A stretch of DNA of 64,000 bases from JAHIYU01 sp964476155 (GTDB taxonomy: Bacteria; Krumholzibacteriota; Krumholzibacteriia; LZORAL124-64-63), in contig CAYYYS010000001.1 of assembly GCA_964476155.1 (NCBI GenBank), forward strand, positions 186,001 through 250,000, in the 5' to 3' direction. This document shows, piece after piece, positions 49,637 to 58,571 of this stretch. The first letter of the stretch is position 1, and each line of letters starts with the position of its first letter. The position numbers and the translations under genes were made by a program. The notes beneath the pieces were generated by a model. That model had not been told where the DNA came from. It was given only the letters and a program-made list of their open reading frames with translations, and did not search any database.

Positions 49637-51529
49637 TTACTTGTTACCCCTCAGTTTGTCAAGAAACCCTTTAACGCCGTTCTCGATCTGTTCGCTCAAC
49701 CGATCCTTGGCCGGCGCCATATCCAACATGACATTAGGACTCGACGCGCGACCCGTCATGATGAGATTCAGGGCGATCCGACCATCGTCTCCCCGCAGGG
49801 CCTCGGCCAGCATGGTCAAGTTACCCAGGTCCGGTTCGAATCCGGTCGGGAATTTGACGTTGAGGCTCATGTCTATCCCCCCGTTCAGCCCCAACCAACC
49901 ATCTCCGCGCCAGTCGGTGTCATGGCCGTCGAGCACCAGCCCGTCAATGATCACCTTGCCGTCGCGCACGTACAATTTATGCACAAGATGGCGAAAACGA
50001 ATGTTCTTCAGGTCCTGACGATCGCCGAGATAGGGCGTGATCTCGTCTAGCCAGGATGAGGCGTGGATGATGCCGTCGCTCAGGGCGACATCTCCGGCCA
50101 GCCCTAGACTGTCGCGCATGTCCTCGGCCGAACCCAGGACGAGATTGCCGGCCATCTCCAGGTCGGCGTTGCCCTCCACGTAGGGGGACGCCATCGGCGC
50201 GACCGCGTCCAGGATCGTACGGGCCGGCACGTCGCGACAGATCAACGTGAAGCTGCAGAGGGCGTGCTCCTGATCCAGATCCCCGAACTGGGCGGCGCCG
50301 TCAATGTGACCGTCCCCGACCACCAGCCGGACGTCCTGCAACTCGGCTGCGGCGCCCGCGAGGTCGAGTTTCGCCGAGCCACGCCAGGGGATCGTCTGTT
50401 CGGGCGGAATGGTCTCAAGGTCCCGCACCTCGATCTGGGCGCTGATTCCCGCGGCCAGGTCACGATAGCGCGCGCCCTGGGGCAGCGGCCACGGCAGGTC
50501 GAAAGCACCCGCGGCCTGGACATCGTCCACCGACAGGGGCGCATCCGCGAGCCAGGCGGTCAGTTCGGGTGTCAATTGAGGCGTCACTTCGGGCAGCCCA
50601 CGACGGAGCGCGTCGAGATCCAGGCCGGTCAGACACCACTCGCCAAGCAGTCTTTCACCGATCATTGTACGGGCGACCGACCCCGTCGCGGTGACGGTAA
50701 GCCCGTTCCAGGTCAGATGACGCAATTTCAGGAGTAATCCATCGGCGGCCGGGGGGATCTCGATGGTCCCGGTCAGATCCAGGTCGTTGAAGACCTGGGT
50801 ACCCGCCCCGCTGAATCCCTCCAGGCTCAGCGAGGCAATCCGCGAACGCAGGTCCAGCCTGGACGGTTCGGGATCGGACGACGGATACGGACGATTGCCG
50901 GCGAATGCACTCAACCTCTCCAGCAGAAGCGTCGCGTCGCCGATGCTCACGTTCTGGTGCCAGCCTTCGATCCGGATCTGCCGCCCCAGGGACGCGTCCC
51001 GCCAGAGGATCCTGCCGTTTGACACCTCCAGCCCGGCAACGAAAAGCGCCACGGGCACGGGCGCGGTCGACAAGGCGTCAGCCGTCTCACCGGATGTACC
51101 GGGTCCACCAAATGCCGCCGGTTCCGCGGCCTCCACGCGGGTAACCAACTCGATATCCGGCTCGACCAGATGTACCTTGCCCACCTCGAGCCTCCGGCTG
51201 AGCAAGGGCCCCCAGGCGAGGGACACTTCCAGGCGCCGGAAACGTGCAGCATAGCTTTCCACGTCGACTTCGGTACCCGTCCTGGCCGTAAGGGCCGCTC
51301 CGGTACCGACCACGGCACCATCCGACAGCACCAATCGCAGCGAAGGCCATACGTCGACCTCGGCGCTTACGAAACCCGCAGTGCCGCCCGTGGCGACCTC
51401 GATACGCTGGGCGATGATTCCCGCCAACTTGTCGGCCGGCACGAAAAACCGCACCGCTGCCAGGACCACCACGAACACCAGAACGATCGCGCCGATGACA
51501 CGCACCAACCGCCGCAAAGTCTTGGACAT
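49637..51529 (-). CDS. AsmA-like envelope protein
   Basis: 630 residues. One N-terminal membrane anchor (VIGAIVLVFVVVLAAVRFFV) is followed by a long beta-rich periplasmic region. RIEVATGGTAGFVSAEVDVW and PSLRLVLSDGAVVGTGAALT, then VSLAWGPLLSRRLEVGKVHL and VEPDIELV are the AsmA pattern near the N-terminus. The C-terminal part (YLGDRQDLKNIRFRHLVHKL, DGHDTDWRGDGWLGLNGGID) matches the AsmA_2/DUF3971-like end. These proteins are thought to bridge the periplasm for phospholipid transport to the outer membrane. It follows mnmA by 15 bases. Confidence 0.82.
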   Translation of the reverse strand: MSKTLRRLVRVIGAIVLVFVVVLAAVRFFVPADKLAGIIAQRIEVATGGTAGFVSAEVDVWPSLRLVLSDGAVVGTGAALTARTGTEVDVESYAARFRRLEVSLAWGPLLSRRLEVGKVHLVEPDIELVTRVEAAEPAAFGGPGTSGETADALSTAPVPVALFVAGLEVSNGRILWRDASLGRQIRIEGWHQNVSIGDATLLLERLSAFAGNRPYPSSDPEPSRLDLRSRIASLSLEGFSGAGTQVFNDLDLTGTIEIPPAADGLLLKLRHLTWNGLTVTATGSVARTMIGERLLGEWCLTGLDLDALRRGLPEVTPQLTPELTAWLADAPLSVDDVQAAGAFDLPWPLPQGARYRDLAAGISAQIEVRDLETIPPEQTIPWRGSAKLDLAGAAAELQDVRLVVGDGHIDGAAQFGDLDQEHALCSFTLICRDVPARTILDAVAPMASPYVEGNADLEMAGNLVLGSAEDMRDSLGLAGDVALSDGIIHASSWLDEITPYLGDRQDLKNIRFRHLVHKLYVRDGKVIIDGLVLDGHDTDWRGDGWLGLNGGIDMSLNVKFPTGFEPDLGNLTMLAEALRGDDGRIALNLIMTGRASSPNVMLDMAPAKDRLSEQIENGVKGFLDKLRGNK

Positions 51530-51544
51530 GCGATTCCTCCAAAC

Positions 51545-52687
51545 TCAAGTGGCCGAAACGATACGGGCCCCACCCACGACGTGATCATGGTCATAGAGAA
51601 CCAGGAACTGCCCGGGCGCCACCGCCCGGGCCGGGCCGGCCAGTTCGATTTCCAGCCGATCCTGTCGGCTCTCCCACCCCGCGACCGGAACACCCTGATG
51701 GCGGTAGCGGATCTGCGCCGCGATCTCGATGAATGAGTCGCCGGCGGGGCCCCGATCGGGGAAGGACGGTGCCGTCCGCCGGAACCGGTCGCAAACGACC
51801 CGGGTGACATCCAGATCGCCTCGGGGGCCTACGAGCAGGCTGTTCTCGTCAGGGCGCAAGGCCAGAACGTACAGGGGATGCGGCGCGGCCACGCCCAGGC
51901 CCCGGCGCTGCCCCACCGTGTAGTGGATCAGCCCTTGATGGCGGCCCAGCACATGTCCATTGGCGTCCACGATGTCGCCGGGCTCGTCACCGCCCACTCC
52001 CGCAAAGAGAAAGGTGCGGTCGTCGTCGGGTACGAAGCAGATTTCCTGGCTGTCCGGACGCGAAGCCGCGGCGATTCCCAGTTCCGCGGCGGCCGCCCGC
52101 ACCTGGGTCTTGTCGTACCAACCCAGAGGAAACACGCAGCGGCCGAGGGTCGCCTGGTCCAGGCCGTGCAGAAAATAGGACTGGTCCTTGTCGGCATCCA
52201 GACCGCGCAGCAAGCGGATTTCCCCGCCGGCCCTTTGCGTCCGGGCGTAGTGCCCGGTTGCGATCAGATCCGCACCGAGTTCGTCGGCCCGCCTGGCGAG
52301 TTGCGGAAAACGAACCGTCGTATTGCAGTTCACGCAGGGGTTCGGGGTTCGTCCGTCCAGGTAGGACCGTACGAAAGGATCGATGACGTGTTCGCGGAAA
52401 ATATCCTCGACGCCGCTTACCCAGTGACGGACTCCGAAACGAGCCGCCAGGCGTCGGGCCTCCTCGATGGCGTCCAGGGAACAGCAGGATCGATTGTCGT
52501 CACCGCCGTATTCACCCTCGGCCGTGCAAAAATTCTTGAAGGTGACACAGTGGACGTCACAGTCGAGATGGGCCAGCAGGGCCAGGGCGACGCTGCTGTC
52601 GACACCACCGCTGACGCCGAGCAGGACACGGGTGCCCGGTGGTGCCGCTCCTCTGAGTTCCGCGGGCACGGGCAGCGGGAAGCTCAT
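51545..52687 (-). CDS. mnmA: tRNA-specific 2-thiouridylase
   Basis: 380 residues, standard length. MnmA thiolates U34 of tRNA-Lys, -Glu and -Gln; the tRNA-Gln(TTG) at 35301 is a likely substrate. The PP-loop is VLLGVSGGVDSSVALALLAH. The two catalytic cysteines are in TPNPCVNCNTTVRF and SQEICFVPDDDRTF. ATGHYARTQRAGGEIRLLRG and DKDQSYFLHGLDQATLGRCV are typical, as is the C-terminal barrel. An insertion with extra cysteines (CTAEGEYGGDDNRSCC) follows the PP-loop region. It lies 26 bases after the TPR lipoprotein gene. Confidence 0.95.
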   Translation of the reverse strand: MSFPLPVPAELRGAAPPGTRVLLGVSGGVDSSVALALLAHLDCDVHCVTFKNFCTAEGEYGGDDNRSCCSLDAIEEARRLAARFGVRHWVSGVEDIFREHVIDPFVRSYLDGRTPNPCVNCNTTVRFPQLARRADELGADLIATGHYARTQRAGGEIRLLRGLDADKDQSYFLHGLDQATLGRCVFPLGWYDKTQVRAAAAELGIAAASRPDSQEICFVPDDDRTFLFAGVGGDEPGDIVDANGHVLGRHQGLIHYTVGQRRGLGVAAPHPLYVLALRPDENSLLVGPRGDLDVTRVVCDRFRRTAPSFPDRGPAGDSFIEIAAQIRYRHQGVPVAGWESRQDRLEIELAGPARAVAPGQFLVLYDHDHVVGGARIVSAT

Positions 52688-52713
52688 GGCCTACCTCATC
52701 GGGGTGGTCGGAA

Positions 52714-53505
52714 TCATGACCCCTGGACGGCGGTCTTGGTGGTCAGGTTCTCGGGGATCTTGGCCTCCATCAGTTCCCGCATGACCCGGATGTTCTCGAC
52801 GGAACGCTCGTGGATCTCGCCGTCCTTGTCGTACTCGGCCGCCAGTTCCCACTCGGTAATGGCCTCACGGTAGATCTTCGACTCGGCGAACATGATCGCC
52901 AGGTTGAAGTGGGCCAGGGCGCTCTCGGGGTGAACCTCCAGGACGGCCCTGAACTGCTCGAGGGCAGGCTCGTACTGACGCTTGCGGAAGTAGAGGGATC
53001 CCAGGTTGCACCGGGCCTTCTCGTCATCGGGACGCAGGGCGATGGCACGCTTGTAGTTCTCGGTGGCCTTGATCATCGCCTGGCGGGCCTCGGGCGTGCG
53101 GCCGTCGCAGATGTCGTCCCAGATAAGCCCGGCGTTGACAATGGCTTCAACGAAAGTGGAATCCATGTCCATGGCCGTGCCGAAGAACACCAACGCCGAA
53201 TCGAGCAGGGCGTTGACACCGGACAGCGATCCTTCACCGGGAGCCGTCTCTTCGCCGCCGGAGCGCTTGTAATAGAGATTCCCCAGTTCGTACCAGGCGT
53301 ACTTGGTATCCGGCGTGCCGGTGGCGGAGAATGTCCGCAACGCGCTCTCCCGATCCTCGACAGGCAGTTCGCGGTATTCGGCCAGAACGAGCTCCAGTTC
53401 CGTGGGCTCCACGCTCTCATGACATCCCGTCAACACGGTCAGCGATGACAGCAGGACCAGCAGGACCGTTAGGCTTATCAAGGTGTTCTTGCGTGCGCCG
53501 TTCAT
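52714..53505 (-). CDS. TPR-repeat lipoprotein
   Basis: 263 residues from the ATG at 53505 with GAGGAG upstream; 22 further in-frame codons are not used. The signal ends in the lipobox LTVLTGC. At least four TPR units are visible: TKYAWYELGNLYYKRSGG, FVEAIVNAGLIWDDICDGRT, ENYKRAIALRPDDEKARCNL and ALEQFRAVLEVHPESALAHF. It should act as a protein-binding scaffold at the envelope. It is sandwiched between an outer-membrane-protein gene and mnmA. Specific partner unknown. Confidence 0.8.
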   Translation of the reverse strand: MNGARKNTLISLTVLLVLLSSLTVLTGCHESVEPTELELVLAEYRELPVEDRESALRTFSATGTPDTKYAWYELGNLYYKRSGGEETAPGEGSLSGVNALLDSALVFFGTAMDMDSTFVEAIVNAGLIWDDICDGRTPEARQAMIKATENYKRAIALRPDDEKARCNLGSLYFRKRQYEPALEQFRAVLEVHPESALAHFNLAIMFAESKIYREAITEWELAAEYDKDGEIHERSVENIRVMRELMEAKIPENLTTKTAVQGS

Positions 53506-53561
53506 GGAATCACTCCTCGGAATCTGAATTGACCGCCGCCACCAGCGGACAGCTGATACGA

Positions 53562-54830
53562 TTACCACCATTTTTCGAGACCGGCCACCGAGACCGTAAA
53601 CCGCCAGACACGATCGCGGATGCCGTTGGTACCCAATTCTCCGATCCAGGCGTAGGACAGGGCGAGATCCAGATGCCCACTCTGTTCGCGGAAAGAGAAC
53701 CCGGTGCCGGCGCTGATCCGTCGCTCGATCACTTCGTCACCGTCGACCAGATAGGGCCATCTCTGCATGGAGAAGCCCAGCCGCAGGGGACGGTTGCCAT
53801 GGCCCGCGCGTCGCGCGAAGGCCTCGGAACGATCGAAGCCGACCCCGAAGCGCCAGGCATCGACCATGACGGCTTCCCAGTCGGCCCGTCCCGTGAGGCA
53901 GCTGAAGGGCTGATGCTCGAGCTCCGCGCCGAAACGCCAGCGCTCGGATAGGTTCACCGCTGCGCCCAGGCCCCAGACCCCGGGCATTGAAACGGTATAC
54001 TCCTGCACCACGTTGCCGGGAATCCCCTGCATGTCATGTGTGCGCGTTATGTCCCAGTCGTGCGGGGTCGTATAAGTGGCCCCCACCGCCAGGCCGGGCA
54101 CCGGATCGACGAGAACCGACCAGGTGGACGACAAACCGCCGATCTCCTCTTCCAGGGTCTCCGACGTGGTCAGGAAGTAGTTGAGCCCCGCCGGGGTCGT
54201 GGGCTCATCGAAGATGATGTTCATACGTTCACGGATGATACCCGCCACGATATTGAGGCTGGCGCCGACCGACAGGGCGTCGCTGACCTGCCAGGACAAC
54301 CCGAGCGGGACCTGGAACTGGGTTCCTTCCCGCGTGAAAAACTCGGTCCCCGGATAGGCGATGTTGGGAGCGAGCGGATCGTCCGGATCGGGCAACAGAA
54401 AAATACGCTCGCTGGACGTGTCGTATTGGGTCCCCCGCAAGGCGTGGAATCCGGCACTCAGGATCAGCCGGCCGTTCACGAACGGCGCCGCGGCCCGCAG
54501 GGTCGGCGTCAACACGCGGCTGGTGGTCCGTGAGCCGGACGCATCCTCGCTCGACCTGCGTTCACCGTAGCCGCTGATAACGACGGCCATCTTGCGTAGC
54601 CCGGTCAGGCCGGCGAGGTTGTGAAACGAGGGAACCAGCGTGTCGCGTTCGACGAGACCCCAGCCGCCGCGCCCATCGATGCGCGCGTCGCTCGAGCGGA
54701 CGTCACCGCCGATGTTGGTCAGGGCAAAGGGACTCTGGGCCGTCACCGGCGCGACGATTGCGAACAGGAGCACGGACGCCAGCAGAACCGGCCACGCTCG
54801 CAGGAGCGGCATGCGGAGTAGCGTACTCAT
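53562..54830 (-). CDS. outer-membrane beta-barrel protein (FadL/PorV-like)
   Basis: 422 residues. A signal peptide (VLLASVLLFAIVAPVTAQS) is followed by ALTNIGGDVRSSDARIDGRG and a series of alternating amphipathic strands, for example VPLGLSWQVSDALSVGASLN and GLAVGATYTTPHDWDITRTH. The protein ends in LGTNGIRDRVWRFTVSVAGL plus aromatic WW, like a barrel closing strand. The fold resembles FadL/OmpP1 and PorV-type barrels. The start overlaps the stop of the lipoprotein gene upstream by 4 bases. Substrate and function unknown. Confidence 0.75.
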   Translation of the reverse strand: MSTLLRMPLLRAWPVLLASVLLFAIVAPVTAQSPFALTNIGGDVRSSDARIDGRGGWGLVERDTLVPSFHNLAGLTGLRKMAVVISGYGERRSSEDASGSRTTSRVLTPTLRAAAPFVNGRLILSAGFHALRGTQYDTSSERIFLLPDPDDPLAPNIAYPGTEFFTREGTQFQVPLGLSWQVSDALSVGASLNIVAGIIRERMNIIFDEPTTPAGLNYFLTTSETLEEEIGGLSSTWSVLVDPVPGLAVGATYTTPHDWDITRTHDMQGIPGNVVQEYTVSMPGVWGLGAAVNLSERWRFGAELEHQPFSCLTGRADWEAVMVDAWRFGVGFDRSEAFARRAGHGNRPLRLGFSMQRWPYLVDGDEVIERRISAGTGFSFREQSGHLDLALSYAWIGELGTNGIRDRVWRFTVSVAGLEKWW

Positions 54831-56197
54831 TTCGCACCTCCGCTGAAGGGCGTGTAAGTGATCTCGAGATGCGGAGCCAAAACCAGTTCGTCGGTCCCCT
54901 TGAAGACGTAACGCGAGTAGTAGAAGTCCGGGGAATAGGCCGCTGTCGCCTGGTAACTGGTGAACGTCTCACCCGCCGTGATTAGGAAAACCAGGTCCGT
55001 ATCGAGCACGCCGTTGATCATGCGCTGGACCGTGGACGTCACATCCCAGCCGACCCAAACGGTCTCGTTGATCTGCATGGTTTCGTAGTCCACCGAGTAC
55101 TGTCCGGTCACCCCGTTCACCCCACTCTCATCGTCCGACAAGGCCTGCAGGGTTATGGAGTCGATACCGTCAACGAGTGTCCGCGGGACCTCGTGCACGG
55201 CCAGCGACTGTCGCTGCCCCATGGTGTGATCGAAATCCAGGGCCAGCCGGATGACCGCCCGGTTGACGAAAACATCCTCGGGGAATGCCGTGGTGTCGAA
55301 GGCGAAATAAGGCGAGATGCGTTGGTGTGTCTGGAGGACGATGTCCGTATCCAGATTCACCGAAGGGTCCGGCATCGCGTGCAGCGTGGAGACATCCGCG
55401 ATGGGTGCCAGGACGATGGTCTCGTCGAAAACCTGGGCGATCTCGTCGGCGTCGACGTACTCGACGTAGAAGGCAATGGCGAGGGTGGGGCCGACCGTGG
55501 TGTCCTCGGCTTCCCGTTCAATCTCGCCATACGCGCTGTCGTCCATGTCCACCGAGGCGTATCCGATGATCCCCTCGGCGGATCCCTCACCCTCACGGAT
55601 GATGATCCCGTTGTGACCGTTCTCCACCCAGTCGATCACCACGGCCGGGCCCAGGTCGAGAAAAACGACCGCACCCGAATCGTCCTGGTCGATGATCAGG
55701 GAGCCTATCCCCGGTTCGGCGGCCGGATAGACGGACGTGTCGAGAGGCTCGGAAAGATTATGGACCCGGTAGTTCTTGTCGAACTCGTCCTGTTTCTCTT
55801 CCTCGCTCTCGGGCGGCTCGTAGAACTGCAGGCGGTAGAGCGTGAGCGTCACGGATGCGATGATGTCCTCGTCCAGGACCACGCCGTCGGGCAACGTGTC
55901 GGCCAGGGCCGAAAAATCGTACTGCGCGAGAATCGACGACGAGTCCGGACCGCTGCTCCCGAAATAGAGGGCGCCTGTCTGGTCGAAAGCCACCTCATCG
56001 TCCGTTAGCCCGATGTGCCCCTTGACCACGGGCAGGGTCAGGATATCGGTCGATGGAGCGGTCACCTGCAGGTCGGTGTCCAATCCCGCGCCGACGGGGT
56101 TGGCCTCATCGCTGGTACAGCCCGCCAGGGCCACGGCGACCGCCAGGGCGATTGTCGTGACCAGCAAGGCTCTTCGGTATCTCGGGGTCTCTGGCAT
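54827..56197 (-). CDS. large secreted lipoprotein with DNRLRE-like beta domain
   Basis: 456 residues from the ATG at 56197; 48 additional in-frame codons upstream look non-coding. The signal ends in the lipobox AVALAGC. The mature part is acidic and beta-rich with repeated Ile/Val strands (IIASVTLTLYRLQFYEPPES, NRAVIRLALDFDHTMGQRQS) and a terminal VGWDVTSTVQRMINGVLDTD. That layout resembles DNRLRE/CBM-type proteins in which paired strands follow a ser/thr-rich linker. No enzyme motif was found. It is translationally coupled to the outer-membrane barrel gene, suggesting a surface-exposed partner. Confidence 0.65.
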   Translation of the reverse strand: MPETPRYRRALLVTTIALAVAVALAGCTSDEANPVGAGLDTDLQVTAPSTDILTLPVVKGHIGLTDDEVAFDQTGALYFGSSGPDSSSILAQYDFSALADTLPDGVVLDEDIIASVTLTLYRLQFYEPPESEEEKQDEFDKNYRVHNLSEPLDTSVYPAAEPGIGSLIIDQDDSGAVVFLDLGPAVVIDWVENGHNGIIIREGEGSAEGIIGYASVDMDDSAYGEIEREAEDTTVGPTLAIAFYVEYVDADEIAQVFDETIVLAPIADVSTLHAMPDPSVNLDTDIVLQTHQRISPYFAFDTTAFPEDVFVNRAVIRLALDFDHTMGQRQSLAVHEVPRTLVDGIDSITLQALSDDESGVNGVTGQYSVDYETMQINETVWVGWDVTSTVQRMINGVLDTDLVFLITAGETFTSYQATAAYSPDFYYSRYVFKGTDELVLAPHLEITYTPFSGGAK

Positions 56198-56306
56198 CCG
56201 TACTCCTCGTGTCGAAATTGATTCGTGCCCGACGCGCAAACGCGCTGTCACGAATCTGTCGTATGCAACCGACGCGTCGCGCAGCCGATACGCCAACCGA
56301 CGCATA

Positions 56307-56759
56307 CTAGGGTGCGTCGGGTCGATCGTCAAGACGCGCACCCTCGGGGCTCTCGCCCTCGGCGATCCGCGCCGACATGCTCACATGGGAGAAACCGCTT
56401 TCCTTGATCATATCCATCAATCGCACAACGTGTCCGAATTCAGTGTGCGTATCCGACCTCATAACGATGTTGTCGTCGCTCCCCTCGGCCAGGCGCTGCC
56501 GCAGGGCGGGCACGATTTCGGCCTCGGCCAACTGCTGATCGTCCAGATAGATCTCACCATCGCTGGTCAGGTAGATGACGGCCGGCCCCGCCAGGACGGG
56601 TTCGGCCGTGGTGGAGCTGGGCAGGTCCAGCTTGATGGCCGGCTGGTGCTTGAACGTGGACGTGACCAGGAAAAAGATCAACAGCAGGAACATCACGTCA
56701 ATGAGCGACGTGACGTTGATGATCAGCCGATTGCCCTTGCGGGGCGGCGCGAACTGCAT
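56307..56759 (-). CDS. ExbD/TolR family protein
   Basis: 150 residues with one N-terminal membrane helix (LIDVMFLLLIFFLVTSTF) holding the conserved Asp of the proton path. The periplasmic domain has AIKLDLPSSTTAEPVLAG and VIYLTSDGEIYLDDQQLA, the ExbD/TolR pattern. It follows the ExbB-like gene by one base. With ExbB and the TonB-like protein it should transduce proton motive force to the outer membrane. Whether it belongs to a Ton or Tol system cannot be decided; no TolB or Pal gene is nearby. Confidence 0.9.
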   Translation of the reverse strand: MQFAPPRKGNRLIINVTSLIDVMFLLLIFFLVTSTFKHQPAIKLDLPSSTTAEPVLAGPAVIYLTSDGEIYLDDQQLAEAEIVPALRQRLAEGSDDNIVMRSDTHTEFGHVVRLMDMIKESGFSHVSMSARIAEGESPEGARLDDRPDAP

Positions 56760-56760
56760 C

Positions 56761-57402
56761 TCAGACCTCCCCGCCCGCGGCGGTCTGCTCCCTGCGCAGG
56801 GTCCGCGTGCGCAGGTAGTCGAGGGTCTGGGAGGCGTAACGTTCCAGGTCGAAGATGATGGCGTTGGCCCGTCCCTGCAGCCAGTGGTACGCCACCAGTG
56901 TGGGAATGCCGATGATCAGGCCGGCCGCCGTCGTCACCATGGCCTCGGAAATTCCGCTCGAGAGGTGCTCGGGGTTGCCGAGCCCCAACTCCGATACCGT
57001 GGCGAAGACCCGAATCATGCCGGTGACGGTGCCGAGCAGCCCCAGCAGGGGCGCCACGGCGGCCACTATCTCCAGGATGTTCAGGTTGCGCACGAGTTTG
57101 ACCGCCTCCTGGCGCCCGGTTTCCTGCAGGACGTCGCGCACGATCTGCCATTCATCGTCGGCATGGTCCAGGCCGGCCCGCACCACGGTGGCGAAGGGAC
57201 CCGGATTGCGATCGGTGATCGCGTAGGCAATGTCGTGATTGTCGCTCGCGGGCAGGGTCGCCACGGCTTCGACCACTTCAGGGAAGATGATCCTGCTCTG
57301 CCGCAGCGCGATCAGGCGTTCCAGGAAAACAGTCAGCCCCACGAGAGAGCAGATCCCCAGGGGGATCATCATCACGTTGCCGGCGCGGATCAATTCCCAC
57401 AT
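56761..57402 (-). CDS. MotA/TolQ/ExbB family proton channel protein
   Basis: 213 residues. The first helix lies at residues 8-26 (AGNVMMIPLGICSLVGLTV). The two conserved core helices are LEIVAAVAPLLGLLGTVTGM and AMVTTAAGLIIGIPTLVAYH, with GTVTGMIRVFATVSELGLGN between them. These are ExbB/TolQ signatures including the conserved Thr residues. It is followed after one base by ExbD and preceded by the TonB-like gene. Confidence 0.92.
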   Translation of the reverse strand: MWELIRAGNVMMIPLGICSLVGLTVFLERLIALRQSRIIFPEVVEAVATLPASDNHDIAYAITDRNPGPFATVVRAGLDHADDEWQIVRDVLQETGRQEAVKLVRNLNILEIVAAVAPLLGLLGTVTGMIRVFATVSELGLGNPEHLSSGISEAMVTTAAGLIIGIPTLVAYHWLQGRANAIIFDLERYASQTLDYLRTRTLRREQTAAGGEV

Positions 57403-57478
57403 CTCGATTCATCCTTCGGTTGTCTGGGCGGGAGTGGCCGCGTGCGTCGAGAACATCGTTCGACGGAGACGCTGCGGA

Positions 57479-58489
57479 TCACCGCGCAGAATAAATCAGC
57501 TTAATCGACAAAACAAGTTCGGGGTCCGGGAAGTGGCCCGGCAGCGGCGCCAGGGGTGCGGTGGCCCTCATGGCCGCCACGCTCGCCCGGTGCAACGACT
57601 CGTGTCCTTCCTCTTCGACGATCTCCAGTTCGCTGAGCGTGCCGTCCGGTTGGACCACCATCTTTATAACCGTCACGCCGTCGATCACACCCAGGTGCGT
57701 ATAGGCATAGGGCGGAATCCAGTTGGGCAGGAAGTCGCGCTTGAACTGCTCGAGCCAGGGCCCGAAGTCCCACTCCATGGTACTCAGTCCGAAATCGCCG
57801 AACTGGATCAAATCGCCGGCGTCGAGACTCACCGCTTGTTGATCGTAGACGAACCCGCGATCACCCGGCGTGCCGGTGCGTCGGTCCAGTATCGAGGGCG
57901 CGGCCTGGGCCAGGATGTCGGCCAACTCCGCGGCGGTGAGACTCTGGGCGTCGTCCGTATCTTCGCCGGCCTGGTCCCGGACGTCGTCGGCTTGGGCGAC
58001 ATCCTCTCCCTCGCGTACGTCCGGCCGTGGACCGGGACGCGGCTGGACACCGCCCGGCTCCCCACCCCCATCGCCCGCCTCGCCGGTCGTACCGGTCGTA
58101 CCGGTCGGCACCGGCATCACGGCCACGCCACCGGGGCTGCCGCCGGTGTCCTGGTTGATGGCCACCTGGGACAACTCTCCGGTTTCCGCGGCCCGGGGAG
58201 GTGCATTTTCCTCGCCACCGGTTATGGTGTCGGCAGCCCGACTGTTGCGCATCGCCAAAAAATCGGGTTCCGCGGGAGGCTCGGGGATTTCCTGTCTTTC
58301 CGGCACGGACGTGTAGGTCCGCGGCGTGTCGAGGGCTTCCAGTTCCGCGTCGTCCACCAGGACGACGGTCACCACGGGCGCGGGGTCTTCGTCCGTCTTC
58401 ACATTGGACGCGCCTATCATATCCGTGTCCCAGGTCAATACGACCAGCAACACGTGCAGGAGCAACGCGGCCAGAAAAGCGCGGATCAT
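57479..58489 (-). CDS. TonB-like energy-transducing protein
   Basis: 336 residues from the ATG at 58489; 27 further in-frame codons run into the divergent murB leader and are excluded. The N-terminal helix is MIRAFLAALLLHVLLVVLTW. A Pro/Glu/Gly-rich linker of about 130 residues follows (TGTTGEAGDGGGEPGGVQPR). The C-terminal domain has YAYTHLGVIDGVTVIKMVVQ, PDGTLSELEIVEEEGHESLH and LAPLPGHFPDPELVLSIKLI, the TonB-C/TolA pattern with a conserved PDG turn. With exbB and exbD it forms one operon. It is divergent from murB. Confidence 0.85.
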   Translation of the reverse strand: MIRAFLAALLLHVLLVVLTWDTDMIGASNVKTDEDPAPVVTVVLVDDAELEALDTPRTYTSVPERQEIPEPPAEPDFLAMRNSRAADTITGGEENAPPRAAETGELSQVAINQDTGGSPGGVAVMPVPTGTTGTTGEAGDGGGEPGGVQPRPGPRPDVREGEDVAQADDVRDQAGEDTDDAQSLTAAELADILAQAAPSILDRRTGTPGDRGFVYDQQAVSLDAGDLIQFGDFGLSTMEWDFGPWLEQFKRDFLPNWIPPYAYTHLGVIDGVTVIKMVVQPDGTLSELEIVEEEGHESLHRASVAAMRATAPLAPLPGHFPDPELVLSIKLIYSAR

Positions 58490-58571
58490 TGAGCGACGCT
58501 GGTGCACTGTTCTCCTTGACTCTCGGAGTCTAACGGGATTTTCTAGCCGAACAGGCATGAAAGGTAACACA

